A stretch of DNA of 64,000 bases from Arenicola marina (lineage: Eukaryota; Annelida; Polychaeta; Arenicolidae): the NCBI GenBank assembly GCA_964019135.1, contig OZ025257.1:17201971-17265970 (forward strand). The letters run 5' to 3'. The position numbers and the translations under genes are program-made. Numbering within the stretch: the stretch's first letter is position 1; each line of letters begins with the position of its first letter. Positions 11,040 to 23,500 of this stretch are shown here, piece by piece. The notes beneath the pieces were generated by a model, which searched no databases, was not told the DNA's origin, and saw nothing but the letters and a program-made list of their open reading frames with translations.

Positions 11040-11205
11040 CAGAAACATAGACGGTCTAGTTTTCCCGTACGTTTGAATCCTTCCAGATCTATCAAGTAGT
11101 ATGAACGATCTCTTGTGGCCTCTAAAACGTACAATCTGTTGGGGAGGCGCCATTTGAATTTGTGGTTGATACTTTGGCCCAAGCTAGGCTCTTGCATCAT
11201 ATTAA
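11040..11205 (-). pseudogene. Methyltransferase N-terminal relic C1
   Basis: From ATG ATG at about 11197 the minus strand reads MMQEPSLGQSINHKFKWRLP, clearly the cytosolic N-terminus of the methyltransferase family (compare MMQEPRLG...HSFKWRLSKR). The frame then leaves the family before the membrane anchor, and no SAM domain follows. A third, mostly deleted gene copy; its unit 2 counterpart is at about 52900-53015. Confidence 0.65.
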
Positions 11206-11259
11206 CATAATAACATATCATAGTAACAGATGTAATTCTTTGAACAAATTATAAAATCC

Positions 11260-11530
11260 CTCCAACATAGATGTAACGCAGGTAAGATAGAGGGCAGCGG
11301 CTTGTATCACAAAATCAATGATCGACACAATGCAAGTGCAGTCAGTGCCATCATTAACACGTAAACCCAAGACATAAGCCAATTACACTAGCATTCGTAT
11401 TGCTACATCAGTAACAATCCCGTGATATGGGATGGTTGATTTGACCCCCACACACTAGTCACCTCACCTCATAGACACGAGTGACCGAACTAGACCCGTC
11501 TGACTAAACACTTGGCTACACACGTGATAT
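11260..11530 (-). promoter_or_regulatory. Leader module upstream of C1
   Basis: Contains the recurring leader (GATAGAGGGCAGCGGCTTGT on the plus strand), followed by sequence shared with the A and B modules. Conserved in unit 2 at about 53080-53340. Listed as a copy of the module; activity unknown. Confidence 0.35.
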
Positions 11531-11603
11531 ATCAGATTGCATGATTACGCTGATCAAAAGGACACCGAGCGGGTCTGCATGGAACTGGGACACTTGTAAA
11601 TTA

Positions 11604-11765
11604 AATAAGACATTGTTCACTTTTTATTGACACAGTATCGGTAGATAGCACTTTCAGCTTGTAGTTCTCTATGATACCAGTCATGCTCAGTAAAGCCACC
11701 GGCCGGGTGATTTCTAAATATTTGCACTGATCTGGAGTGATCGGATGACAAGTATGGGCTACTGA
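11604..11765 (-). other. Unrecognised open segment, conserved in unit 2
   Basis: Minus-strand open segment containing HPITPDQCKYLEITRPVALL and ending ...STDTVSIKSEQCLI before a stop. The unit 2 copy (53838-54005) keeps the frame despite a six-base insertion that adds two residues (TGII versus TGRHII). Of the differences I can count, more change an amino acid than not, so selection is not evident. Family not recognised; it may be an exon or chance. Confidence 0.3.
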
Positions 11766-11769
11766 GAAC

Positions 11770-12572
11770 AGTACTCTATATTTATTGTGGTAACAGTATC
11801 TTTCCTTGCTTAAGTTTATTTCCAGTCGTATTTTGACAATCAAAATAAACACCAAATAGACGAGCAGTGCTACTTCTGCGTTTACACAGAAGACGTTCAC
11901 ATATACGTATCATATTTTGGATCAACGTGTGCGTCATTTATAGTTGAAACTGGTGTGCTTAACTTACTTTTAAAAGAAGTATATACATGTATGTAGTTTG
12001 CTTCAGTCATATCTTATCTTACTTGCTTCATAACTCATTGAAAAAATTCGCAGTTAACAAGTTAACACTTGTGGAATTACTTTTTATCACTTTGGATGGT
12101 AGGCGATTAATTGATAAGGGAAAAACACTACACAATGCACGCTTACCCTCACCAATTCCGGGGCCCCGCGGGGGCAAAATGTCTTGCCCTCGCGTGACGT
12201 GTTGCCTCTATTTGGCCTCGCCCCCAACTTTTCGCCCTAATCTAAAGTTAGAAAAACTCTCCCTGAAATTAGCCCCGAATTTGCCTCTACTTTGCCCCAA
12301 ATGAAGGACAGCTTCTGAGCCGGCCCTGATCGGGGGCTAAGATATATTTTTTGGTTTAACTTTCGCATACAAAGATCTTCTTTAAACCATATCAGTATAT
12401 GTCAGTATGTCGTAACCAACAAACGGCACGCACAGCTAGGCAACTATATAGGCCGCGAGGCCGCCCATTTAAATCGATAACGATGTGTCTTTTGTGTGTG
12501 ACGTCCTGTTTCATTGTTATGCACCATGTAATCATAGCAACGATTGTTTATCGAAGAGGCCGGTTTGGATCT
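11770..12572. other. No gene seen; flank of transposon nest
   Basis: Unit sequence, matched in unit 2 (about 54060-54762) up to the exact insertion point. Contains a GC-rich stretch near 12160-12300 absent from unit 2. Confidence 0.5.
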
Positions 12573-12801
12573 GGGGACCGTTTCACTAAGGAGGTTACGA
12601 GCTCGTAACCACTAAATTTGCTCGTAACTTCATTTTTCTCGTAACTTAACGAGAAAAATGACAACAAGCGTTTCACTAAGATATCGTAACATTTTTCTCG
12701 TTAATTTTGCTCGTAAAGTTATGCGCGTCTCGACCCACTCATAAAAACCCATTTTGCTCGTAAACTTTGCTCATAAAATAAAAAGTGTTCTCAAAACGAA
12801 C

Positions 12802-12834
12802 ATGGCGTTGCTGTTCAAGGCTGTTGTGTGTTAG
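12802..12834 (+). pseudogene. Transposase 5' relic in element 1
   Basis: The ATG context matches element 2's transposase start (ACGAACATGGCGTT), but the frame meets TAG after ten codons and the remaining exons are gone. Confidence 0.7.
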
Positions 12835-13127
12835 GCAAGAGCCTGTTGAGCGCATATTTCAAGAGAGAGTAACAAGTAATTGATTCGGCCTAGGAGAGAA
12901 ATTTATCGTGCTAGGCCTACACTGCTACAGCGGTTTTCAATGCTTTTTACGCGAAATGACGGCTGGCTACGCAATCGATGTTTCCATTTCCACAGAGCGT
13001 TTGCATGCCATACCACCTGAGACGGAGTTAACAATTGACCTTAATTGCTTTTTATAATCATACATCTGGATAGAGATTTAAAAAATAAATGAAAATTAAG
13101 CTTAGTCGAACAAAAAAGTAAAAGAAC

Positions 13128-13202
13128 ACCCAACAAGTTTCGAACCCGTGCCCTCCGACACCGCGTTACACGGCAAAACTCTTGGACCACTACACCACGC
13201 AA
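13128..13202 (-). other. tRNA-like sequence in element 1
   Basis: The minus strand has an A-box-like GTGGTGTAGTGG and a B-box GGGTTCGAAAC. The T stem (ACGGG/CTTGT) pairs fully with wobbles, and an anticodon-like arm TGCCG-loop-CGGTG can form. The acceptor stem is poor and position 33 is not T, so a working tRNA is unlikely. It lies about 560 bases from the left end, the same place as the tRNA-like sequence of element 2. Confidence 0.5.
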
Positions 13203-13917
13203 ACCATCACTCACATTACGTTATCCAATCTCAATATATATAACGCCCGTGCGTTTGCGACCTACGTTTTAACATTTATTGGGCGCTTGATGACGAAGTC
13301 GACAGTTCTAAAACAACGACTGAAGTTTGATGGGTTTCGGAGCAAAGGATTTAATCCATATTTTATGTACAAAAATTAAGTCTTCAATTACATATTACAC
13401 TGTTGACAAGTATACCAAATATGACAACATTCGGTTAACTATCATTTAGTTAACTATCAGTTTATCTGAATAAAAGGGGCCGCATTCAGAGGACTGGTGC
13501 TTTGCCAACCGCAAAGGGGAGCACTTGATTAAAATTAATCAATAAATCGGAAAATAAAGACAGTTTCAGCTTGTTTAAAACAAATGATCAACCAACAAAA
13601 AAGCGACAAATATGTGATAGCTGATGACTTTATTTGTATACTTATATATGTAAAGATGAGACACAGCTTGGTTCAAGTCTTTATTCAGAGTGACGATAAG
13701 TTAGGTTGTGTGCTATAGGCTATAGAGAGCTATAGGCGTATAATAAAGTTCAAATATAATTCATATATACCATAAACATATAGCTTGATAAATCATGACA
13801 ACATGCATAAATTTATAGAAGCTCTGCTCGAATCCACAGGCTGTAAAGCGCATTCAAAACTAGCTAAAACAATGTCACATAAACGAATAAGGCCTAATGT
13901 ATGAATAGAGAACACAT

Positions 13918-14035
13918 TTGCTTTTTTCTTCGTGTTGGAGAACCTGGATCTCCTCTTTGCAATTCAGGTCCTTGTAGTTGGCAACTTTTCAATGTCGCTT
14001 GCTAAAAACTTAGCATCTGCATCTGTGCAAGAAAT
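13918..14035 (-). pseudogene. Myb/SANT-like exon relic in element 1
   Basis: Diverged but clear match to element 2's third Myb exon (33503-33666), covering the part coding for KRKKETWFSNIKKK. Substitutions and small indels break the frame. It supports descent of element 1 from a two-gene element. Confidence 0.7.
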
Positions 14036-14858
14036 CATATACAGGTGAGAAATGCATCCTATATTCACAAAAGGGGTTGTTCAAAACCTGTACAAATGAA
14101 GAACAAATGCAATAAATAATTAAATAGAATTAGGCCTGCAAGTATGTTAACTGATCTATATATACTAAAACATTTGTTTCATATTTTTCTTTTCTGCACA
14201 AATGTTCATGAGTGTAAGTTTTAGAATTCTTTCAGCAATCAGTAATATGAAAACAGATGTAGAAATACTGGTAGATGAGTGAAATGCAAAAGTTTAACAA
14301 GTATATATTATTTTATTATTGCTTGGGAATTTTGTTTGGTATGAACAAATGGAGTTGCATTAATTCCACAATCTACCATAATAGTATATCATAAAATGGT
14401 GTTTCATGAATCAGATTTTAATACATGAAACCATTTATATACGGGTTGAGGCAGGCACCAAGCTTATAGTACAGTTCTAATGTCTTTATAGTACAGAACA
14501 CACATCATGCTTGTATAGTTGGCATGATACTTGGTTCCTTGAGTAAATTCCTTCTCATACAGTTTAATCTGTAGCTATAGCCTTCTTTATTCAACAGATT
14601 CCTTTCCTAATTGTATTATAAAAGAGGATATGAACCTAAATCTAAATCAATATATCTAACTGCATAATAATGCTCTTCCCTCAAATAAAATTGACATGAA
14701 ACTATTGCAGTTTTGTAGTTGTATATTTTCAAATGTATAATTCCACATGCAAATCTTACCAGAAGTTGATGTTATTTACATAACAGTTAGCTTGAAGGCA
14801 TGGTTCTCATATCAGGGATGCCTTACAATTGTACTCATTATGACAGACTAGGCTCGAT
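14036..14858. other. No gene seen; element 1 interior
   Basis: AT-rich sequence up to the nested transposon. I see no exon here. Confidence 0.5.
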
Positions 14859-14871
14859 ACCCTTATGAAAA

Positions 14872-15480
14872 AACACCATGGTATACCATGCTAAATTACC
14901 ATGGTATACCATGGTGTTTTGAAACAGGTATACCATGGTATACCATGGTGACTTACCATGGTATACCATGGTAGTCATGGTATACCATGGTGTTTTGAAA
15001 CAGGTATACCATGGTATCTTACCATGGTATACCATGTTAAATTACCATGGTATACCATGGTGTTTTGAAACAGGTATACCATGGTAAATTTACCATGATA
15101 TACCATGGTAAATCACCATGATATACCATGGTAAATCACCATGATATACCATGGTAAATCACCATGATATACCATGGTAAATCACCATGATATACCATGG
15201 TAAATCACCATGATATACCATGGTAAATCACCATGATATACCATGGAAAATCACCATGATATACCATGGTAAATCACCATGATATACCAGGGTAAATCAC
15301 CATGATATACCATGGTAAATCACCATGATATACGATGGTAAATTACCATGGTTAATTACCATGACATCCCATGGTAAATTACCTACCATGGTAAATCACC
15401 ATGCTATACCATGATAAATTACCATGCTGGAACATAGTAAATTCACAATGCTGTACCATGGTAATTTACCATGGTTTATT
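14872..15480. repeat. Left subterminal CCATGG array
   Basis: About 600 bases of repeated ATACCATGGT and related palindromes. The first part repeats blocks with GTGTTTTGAAACAGG spacers. From 15092 to about 15345 it becomes a regular 23-base tandem (ACCATGATATACCATGGTAA then ATC), about eleven copies. It degenerates to 15480. Placed like the subterminal repeats of CACTA elements, which are bound by element-encoded proteins. Confidence 0.9.
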
Positions 15481-16143
15481 ACGATAGTAAATTGTCACGT
15501 TTTAACGTTAGTAATTTGATCATTAGCGTGGCAGCCGGTGTCTATCGATGCACTATGAATATGCGTCATAACCAATTACATCAGTTGCAGTAATAGTTAT
15601 GCGCTTAAAAATGATAGAACAGGTACAACAGGAATAGTACATATTTTAATTGTTTATTCATATATTGCAATTCCTTACCAGTTTATATGCACCACACGTA
15701 CAGATCCGCTTATCAGAAATAGCTTACATTTGCAAACATTATTAAAGATAAAAACAATCTATCAAATACAATATGTACACTACAAATAATTCAAAGTTTC
15801 GAACGAAGTTAAACCATCGTTCGTAGCTTTAATATCTACATATAACCTGAAGCATAGATCTATTTGGTAAAACTATCACAAAAAATCTGCAGTCTTAATC
15901 TGGCTATATGGTAAAAACTATCACAAAAAATCTGCAGTCTTAATCTGGCTATATGGTAAAAACTATGACAAAACACACATTCTTGTATAAATCGCGCTCA
16001 AACTGAATGTAATTGAAAAAAACAACACCCCAAATCAATCTATCGAATATACATATGTAGACATACAAACAATTCAAATTTCAAACCCGAACTTGAATCA
16101 AATTTTATAACTCAAGTTGTGATAATTTATACAGCTATCTGCC
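15481..16143. other. No gene; includes a 44-45 base direct repeat
   Basis: Non-coding sequence downstream of the BEN gene. Two adjacent copies of a 44-45 base sequence (CACAAAAAATCTGCAGTCTT and flanks) lie at 15866-15954. Confidence 0.6.
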
Positions 16144-19100
16144 CTACGCTTTAGATGGTTCCTCCTCCACTACTTGACGTTTACTAATCGTCTTGGTAAC
16201 GTTGCTTAGCTTTTCCCTCATGTACGTGCGCACATCTTTGTCCTCCTTGGCCGGGAATTGACGACGCACGTGATCTGCAACGATACAACCAGTTGTGAAA
16301 TTGAGTATAACAGGAACTTTATACTGGACATCGGACACATATTAATTAATAAATTAAAAAGTACACTTTATTTTATGTACGTATCATGCAATAATACTGA
16401 AGTGGGCTGCATGCTTCGTCTTTAAGATATACATAAGCTTATTCGTAGTTTAGTAAACTAAGTTTAGCTTGCTCCCACATATACAGCCAGCCAAACCGAC
16501 GCCTTAAACTCACGGAACTCACGATAACAACGGGTCAAGCATACATACCTATTATGCTTATAATCTTGTTTCTGGGGAGTGCTGGCTTGGCAGGAGTTCT
16601 CTTGTTTGAGACGGACCCTGTAACCGAATGGTTACACATATCCTTTGTTGTGAAGACGGCCTCCATTAAATCATTGGTCATCTTCCTGGCATCAGCGTAG
16701 TTGGACCGCGCAACAGCATGTTCTGGCAGAGTGTACTGGAAAAAACATATAAAAAATGTTAAATTTAGTTTTATTGCTTGCTTCATACTATTGAATTGTG
16801 GCACTGTTGCCCAACGCCAAAAGTTCTAGTGACTTACCCTATTGAAATACACGGGAAAACGTGCCAAGATAGGCTTTAAAAGAGAATGAATGCTCACACG
16901 TACTATTTCTGCATGGAGCTGTATGGTCTTTGCACTATTTACACCGTCATTATCCCGTAGCTTATGCCTATATAGCGCAGGCGCGTTAACGGTGCATGAA
17001 GTGTTGCCCTATAGTGAATGCAGTAGTGACTGAGACTGCACATGCATTTCTATCGCATCGAAGTATGCTCAATAGGGCAGGTTGAAAAACAACAAAATCG
17101 CGGGACAACATTGCTCGATTTCGAGAGGAAATCGCATACAACTCTGTGACACCATGCAGGCAAATAAATAAGACAGTTCCCCGTTTATATGTTACATTCC
17201 TTAACACCTAATGCCCATCAAACAGATATCTATTTACACAAATTTGAGTGCAGGGATCGGCATCGTTGTATTGAACAAGGCTACCTACGGGATGGAGCTA
17301 CATAAAACTCTATTACGCATGAATAATCTTACAGATTTTCACTTACTACTTTGGTTTCATCGGCTCCACTTAATAATGTCAACTGGTTCTCTGGTTCCAT
17401 GAGTGGTACTGAAGACCTGCCAGCCTTAGATGAGGACAGCTTCAGGGTGTTGGGCGACAGACGTTGGACGGGTAGAGGTCTGTCTTGTCGTGGCGTTCCT
17501 TCATACAACTCCTCTCTCATGTCCTGTAGGAGGGCCTCGAGATGACCTACTCGGACTGTAATCAGAAAACAGATATTAAGTGACAGTTGTTTGCATTAAA
17601 TATGCTTGGTTGTACGTAGCTGTAATTAGCTGTGCACCGTCACAGTGATTACGAATATAGATTTAATTAAATGCCTGAAACTTATATTTAATTATTAAGC
17701 AGTTATAAACAGCAGTTACACCATGCGCATGACTAAGCCATACATACTTAATTGCACAATGACTCTAGTTATATCCCTTAATAAAGTCAGACTAATTAGA
17801 CACCTTTGAGATCTTTGACCTCTTGCTTGTAACTCCTCCACTCTGTTGGGCTTGGACTTATGACAACAGGTTGTGTTATGTCATCATCATCACTCATCTG
17901 TTGAGGCAAATAAATTAGTAATTTGAAACACATCATTTGTCATTTTCATGAACATTTATAGTTCTTTAAAGAGGCTATGGGTGCCATTTAAAATGAGTTT
18001 GAAAGTATTTCACATATATTTTCGGACAGTAACAAATAATAGAACTGTTTAGGTGTCCGGTGTAATGAATATTACATAACTAAAATTACACATTTTACTG
18101 TTCATTATAATATTGCATGCTTAGTATCTTCTTATCAATAGCAAGATAACAGTATGCTGTTTAACTGCATTGATTATTTAAGTATGCTCATGTAGACCTT
18201 TTCCTTCAGAGCATGCAGTAGTGCTTCTGATTTGTTTTTCATGCTAGCTGCCTTGCTGGAATCTTTTGCTTTTTTTGACATCTTCTGTGGAACAATCTGC
18301 AAAATATAAGATACACTCATGAAGGTAATTACCACAGTGGTTATAGTATAATAATACTGTCTAATAACATGCACATCATACCATTTTTAAAATAAAATCT
18401 CATGCTATTTCTGTACCTATACATTTGGCCATTTTCGTTTCATGTTCATATAACTTTATTTTGGTTAACTTGCACTAATGTCAAATAGTTATGCAATGAA
18501 AGTATACATTTGGCAATAAATTGCAATCATGTCTCAGCCTGCAAAGAAAATATAGACTTCCTGCAATTTTTCAGTGAACACCTTCCAACTTTATAACAGT
18601 CTCCTGTACGTTTAAATAGATTCTACATATTGTCATGGCACACATACAAAATAAAGGATATAAGAGACTCTTTAATTGAAATAATAGCAATTAATTCAAA
18701 AGTATATAGACTATAAGCATACTTCACTATCACTGTCACTATCACATAGTTCCAGTTCTTTCTTCTTCTTCGGTATGCGGTGTCCCCTTCCCCGTGCTGG
18801 TGACTTTATAGCTTCTGTGACGTCTCCACTTTCCAAGTACCTCCTAAGTACCTCTCGCAGATGCTTCTGATCATCTGAAGAAATAACTTTTATTGTACAT
18901 TCAAACCAGTGCAATTGGGTTAGTCTATATATCAGACACACATTTCTACTATTTGATCAATAAAATATATCTCTGATATAAATACACGATATTTATATAT
19001 ATATACAGAAACATTTCTACTATTTTACCAATAAAAGAGTAAATGATTAAATAGTAATGATATTTATTCTTACACAAATTTGTCCCCAGGTAAAATATAT

Positions 19101-20136
19101 TATATGAAAAAATGAAATATACAGATTGCTGGTGCAGGGACAATTTTTTGCTAACATGGTGAGGGAGTTGTTATCTAATTCAGCTTATACATAATTAGAC
19201 TTCAATGTGGGCCATATACTGCCATGTTATGCAATATGAAGGCTAACTTGATAATTAAATATATACATGTTTTAATTACACAATTAAGTTAACATTTATA
19301 ATATATAATTCCACTTCGCAGGGATGGATTTAAGCCTAATGATTTTGGAGTAAATGAAAGATAAATAAGCAGCCTTTTTGCATATTCATTCAAGTTGTAT
19401 TTCCTGTTCACTACATTACAACATTAATAAGATTAGATCTATATTGACAATAGATATATTAAGTATACCCACAAATGTATATCAACATTTTGGTCTACAT
19501 TGAAATTTACTCACATAGATCTCCACATTTAGCAATATCTTAATTACTTTAAAGCAGGATTTTTATTTACTGGAAAATATATATTTGTATTCATAGCATA
19601 TAACTTAACTATAGACGGGTCTACTAGCCTATACCCAACAACTAATAGGATAATTCTGATGTTATTAAAATTTAAGCCTTTTTTTTAGCTAAAATAATTG
19701 GTGCATAGATAGATAGATGTTTATTTAATATAGTGACATGGTACGTTGTAGAGGTCACACATTGAGACAATAAATAAGTAAATCATTGGAGGTAAAAAAA
19801 ATGCTGTATGAATTGAATATGAGTAGACTCTATGAGCAACTTTAAGCTTAGCCTACCTGTCCTTGGTCCTTTAAATTAATTTATGTATTGAGACATAAAT
19901 TAAAATAGATTGATAAGAGGTTCAATTATTTTCAACTCACCACTGAAGTGCAGAACCTTCGCAACAACCTTCCTTGCCGGCCTGCTGTTAGATATTGGCC
20001 ACTGGACCACAACTTCTGTTTCCATGCGGAAATCCTGATCGTTGCAATTCTCTACGTCCACGCCTTCTATCCAGACAGATTCACCTATTTCAGTGGCCCC
20101 ATCTTCATTTACAAAATCGAATAAAGCGTACTTCAT
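16144..20136 (-). CDS. BEN-domain protein carried by the transposon (8 exons)
   Basis: Exons on the minus strand: 19941-20136, 18723-18874, 18198-18296, 17804-17897, 17347-17555, 16838-16918, 16549-16735 and 16144-16274. They total 1149 bases, 382 aa, with all phases consistent; only the exon 3 donor (GTCTAC) is weak. Residues 1-66 (MKYALFDFVNEDG...VVVQWP) resemble the N-terminal module seen in other BEN proteins. A basic stretch (RGRGHRIPKKKK) and acidic run (DSDSDSE) follow, then a leucine-rich probable coiled coil (VRVGHLEALLQDM). The C-terminal part (YADARKMTNDLMEAVFTTKD, then HSVTG, LPRNKIISII and DHVRRQFP) fits the helical BEN domain, a DNA-binding fold known to recognise short, often palindromic sites. 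Expected in the nucleus. I infer that it binds the element's palindromic arrays. An in-frame ATG at 20214 could extend it by 26 aa. Confidence 0.75.
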
Positions 20137-20534
20137 CTTGTTAACGGTAGCGATTGAAAAATCTAAATTATGATATAGGCTAGGTACGTCGATCAGGAGC
20201 TGCCGAAGATTCAACTGTAACTGAATCCGAGGCAGCTAGCACAGGCGGGAAACGGCAAAGGATCCTACTTCCGTTTCCGATACTAAAATCAGGAACGCAT
20301 GCGGAAAGGAGAAGGAACGATAATTGTCAGAATTTTTGATAGTCGCTTACATACTCAACTGTAATGTGGCGATAAATTAATTTAAGCATTCTGATCAATG
20401 TAAAATGTATGTTGATTGTCAATACGTCATATAACAATGAAGCTATCTTGTAACATTGACGATGCCACTGGCGCAAAGCAAATTGTTGGTGTTTTACTTT
20501 TAGTATATGCCAACTCGATCCCGAAGCGCTGAAT
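20137..20534. promoter_or_regulatory. Shared divergent promoter region
   Basis: The 398 bases between the start codons of the two divergent genes are the only upstream space for either, so they should hold both promoters. I see no clear TATA box at the expected place for either gene. Confidence 0.5.
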
Positions 20535-23500
20535 ATGGCGACTAACAAAAATGTTCGTCAAAGATATAAAAGGTATTTACGTGACCCAGAAATCAATATA
20601 CCAAGAGCAACAAAGTGGAGAAGGACACGGCAAGACAATGGAAGCGAAGGGATACAGTTAACCTCTCAGTTTCATAGTGATTCTGGCAGTGGGTCGGAAT
20701 CAGATGGTGATGTGTCCTCGAACTCCAATTCTGATCTTGCCGAAAAGAGCGAACACTTCGAAGGATTAGAAGCTGGAAATGATTTCAACAATGAGGTTTG
20801 TAGCACTACTTTGATTATAGTCAATCAAAATTGATAACCTGGTGAATTTAGTGTTTCAACCAAGAATATAACATTTTTTAACTTGTTAAGCTTAGATCTA
20901 CCTACAACGTGTTTATAACTAGGCCTAAGTTCTTACTTAATTTACCGGTAAGTAAAAGACTATAGGCTACCCTACCTACAAGTCAACTATTGTCAATTGA
21001 TACACTGTTTTTCCAGAATTTTATATTTTTCTCACCATTTGAACAGTATTACATCCAGTCTGTTTAGTCTACCGAGCACAATAATATAAAATATAGTTTT
21101 AGTAAAATTTGTTTCTAGAGGATTCTTGATTGTATAGATTTATGTGATGTTAACAACACTGAAAAATAGAAATAAGCATGATGACTATAGATCTATATAT
21201 TATTTTTACATTAGATCTATTTTATTCTATAAATAGATCTATATGCCTACCAAATATATAACAAATATAGATATGTAGATCTCTTATCAATTTGTTTTGG
21301 CAGCTAATGCATCATTTAAAAAGTATATTATTATATATTACTAAATAAAAAATAAAATATATACAATGCATTGTTACCATGCAAGGAAATGAATCTATAT
21401 AAGTGATTGTATATTGAGCAGGAGGCATAGCTGTAGACATCCTTATATATGAGGGATATTATAATTATTCTGTTTAAAACTTTTTCATCAATGGTGCCAT
21501 GACAATATTGGCTAGCTATATGTTCGGATTAATCTATTTGAAAAAAAAATGTTAGTGGCGCTTGATATCATAAAACAGCTTTTTCTCTGTTTGAATTGGT
21601 ATCTTCTTGTTATTCACATGGGGATTGTCATCAAATTTTAATAGTTCCCTAGTAATTAAGAGTGCCTTGGTTTTCATTGACTAGATAATTATATACCTGT
21701 AGTCATGTTGCCCCTATTTAGCTCTCTGTAGGTCACTGATATTTGGTACTTCATCATATATAATTAAGGCTGAGTCATGTTAATTTAATGTTACCAACTT
21801 GAAGTTACAATTTTACATGAAAAACAGATTTTTTTGACTGAAAATGATGTAAGCTCATATATTGTTAGCATTAAATATGTTAAATATACACATGTAGGTA
21901 TACAATAAATAATGTGACATTTCCAACTTTATTTAGCCAAGTTGGTGCATCTTGGGTGGGAGGAAGTGAACATGGCTTAACTTCCCCTATATATGGTCTT
22001 CAATATTTAGACATTTCTTACTGTTTATCTCTGCATGTTAAATATTGCTTTCATTAAATTTTGACTGTAAAATCACAGAAATACATACAAAACAGCAAAA
22101 TCTATAAATTATTTATGTTTATTGAGTTTAATTACCCAATCATTGTATTGAGTTTCTTTTGTACTCTAGTTTTACCGGTATGTTGAAATATTTTAAATAA
22201 TGTTTTATTTACAAGTATTGGACATACATATTGTAGTGATCTTTTTATGAGGTATAACTCTTATTTTGTAGGTATCGATGTTTTAGCTAGGGTTATAAAT
22301 GGATATACTTCGAGATTATACTAACATTTATTTTCTTTTTTATTTCTAGGTATTACATGAGCATCCTGGTTGTGAGAACCATTTGACAGAAGCCATCCTT
22401 GATGACCATTCCATATACGAGGGTTCATCTGTTACTAGAGGCCAAGCACTCGGACTTGCTATTGCTTATGCCTTGAGGAATAACATTGCTGGAGTTGCAC
22501 TGGCTGGTCTTTTGGATCTAGTCAACACGTTAGTACCTGGGAGTCTACCTAAAACAAAATACTACATAGAAAAACTATTGTACTCTCAGGCTGACCAAGT
22601 TCAGTATGACTTCTACTGCTCAAATTGTCAGTGCCTATTTGGCCCAGCCCCGCAACATGAATCTTGCCCAGACTGTGCCACTTTGTTCAGAAAGGAGGAT
22701 GCTTTAAAAGAAGGAAGCTACATCTTGCGCATGCCACTAGCCAACCAGATCAAGTCTCTTTTCGAAGACCACGGCATTTCCGATATCATTCTCAAAGACC
22801 GACATTCCAGTCGAGAGGTCATCAAAGACATATATGATGGAAAATGTTATCAGCAGGCGGAAGTGCAAGCCTTTTTGCAGAATTCTGACAACATTTCGAT
22901 GACATTCAACACAGATGGAGTCCCAGTGTTCTCATCATCAAATTTTTGTATTTGGCCAGTACTCTGTACAATCAATGAGCTTCCACGATCCAAGAGACGT
23001 GACTACGTGTTAGTGCACTCTTTATGGTTTGGCAAACACAAACCAAGGATGGACACTTTGATGCAGCCTTTCGTCGATGAAATGTGCTCTTTGAAAGATG
23101 AAGGAGTTCAATGGGAACGGAACAATGAGTTGCACACAACAAAATGTATCGCATTGGTTTGTGCATGTGACTCTGTAGCTCGGTGTGCAGTTCAGAACGT
23201 CAAACAGTTCAATGGCGAATATGGTTGTTCCTTTTGCCTGCACCCAGGACAGGTTATTTGTAAAGGCAGAGGATATACCCGAGTATATCCGGCTGATATT
23301 TGCATGGAGCAAAGGTCCCATGCTCAAAACTTACGTCATGCAGAAGAAGCTGTAACATCTGGTGATGCCGTCTTTGGTGTAAAGGGGCCATGCATCCTGT
23401 ATCAGCTTCCCTACTTCGATGTCATTAAAGGCTTCTCACCAGATTACATGCATTCAGCATTGTTGGGTGTGTCGAGGCAGTTCGTCAACGTATGGCTGGA

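Noticed and set aside
13128..13202. Functional tRNA gene
   Set aside because: A- and B-boxes and a T stem are visible, but the acceptor stem does not pair and position 33 is wrong; kept only as tRNA-like.
14838..15035. Minus-strand open frame across the left CCATGG array
   Set aside because: Its repeated Met-Val-Tyr-His peptide is just the translation of the ATACCATGG repeat; no gene structure.
15092..15345. Regular 23-base repeats as a possible CRISPR array
   Set aside because: Units are directly adjacent with no unique spacers, in a eukaryotic transposon end; it is a tandem subterminal repeat.
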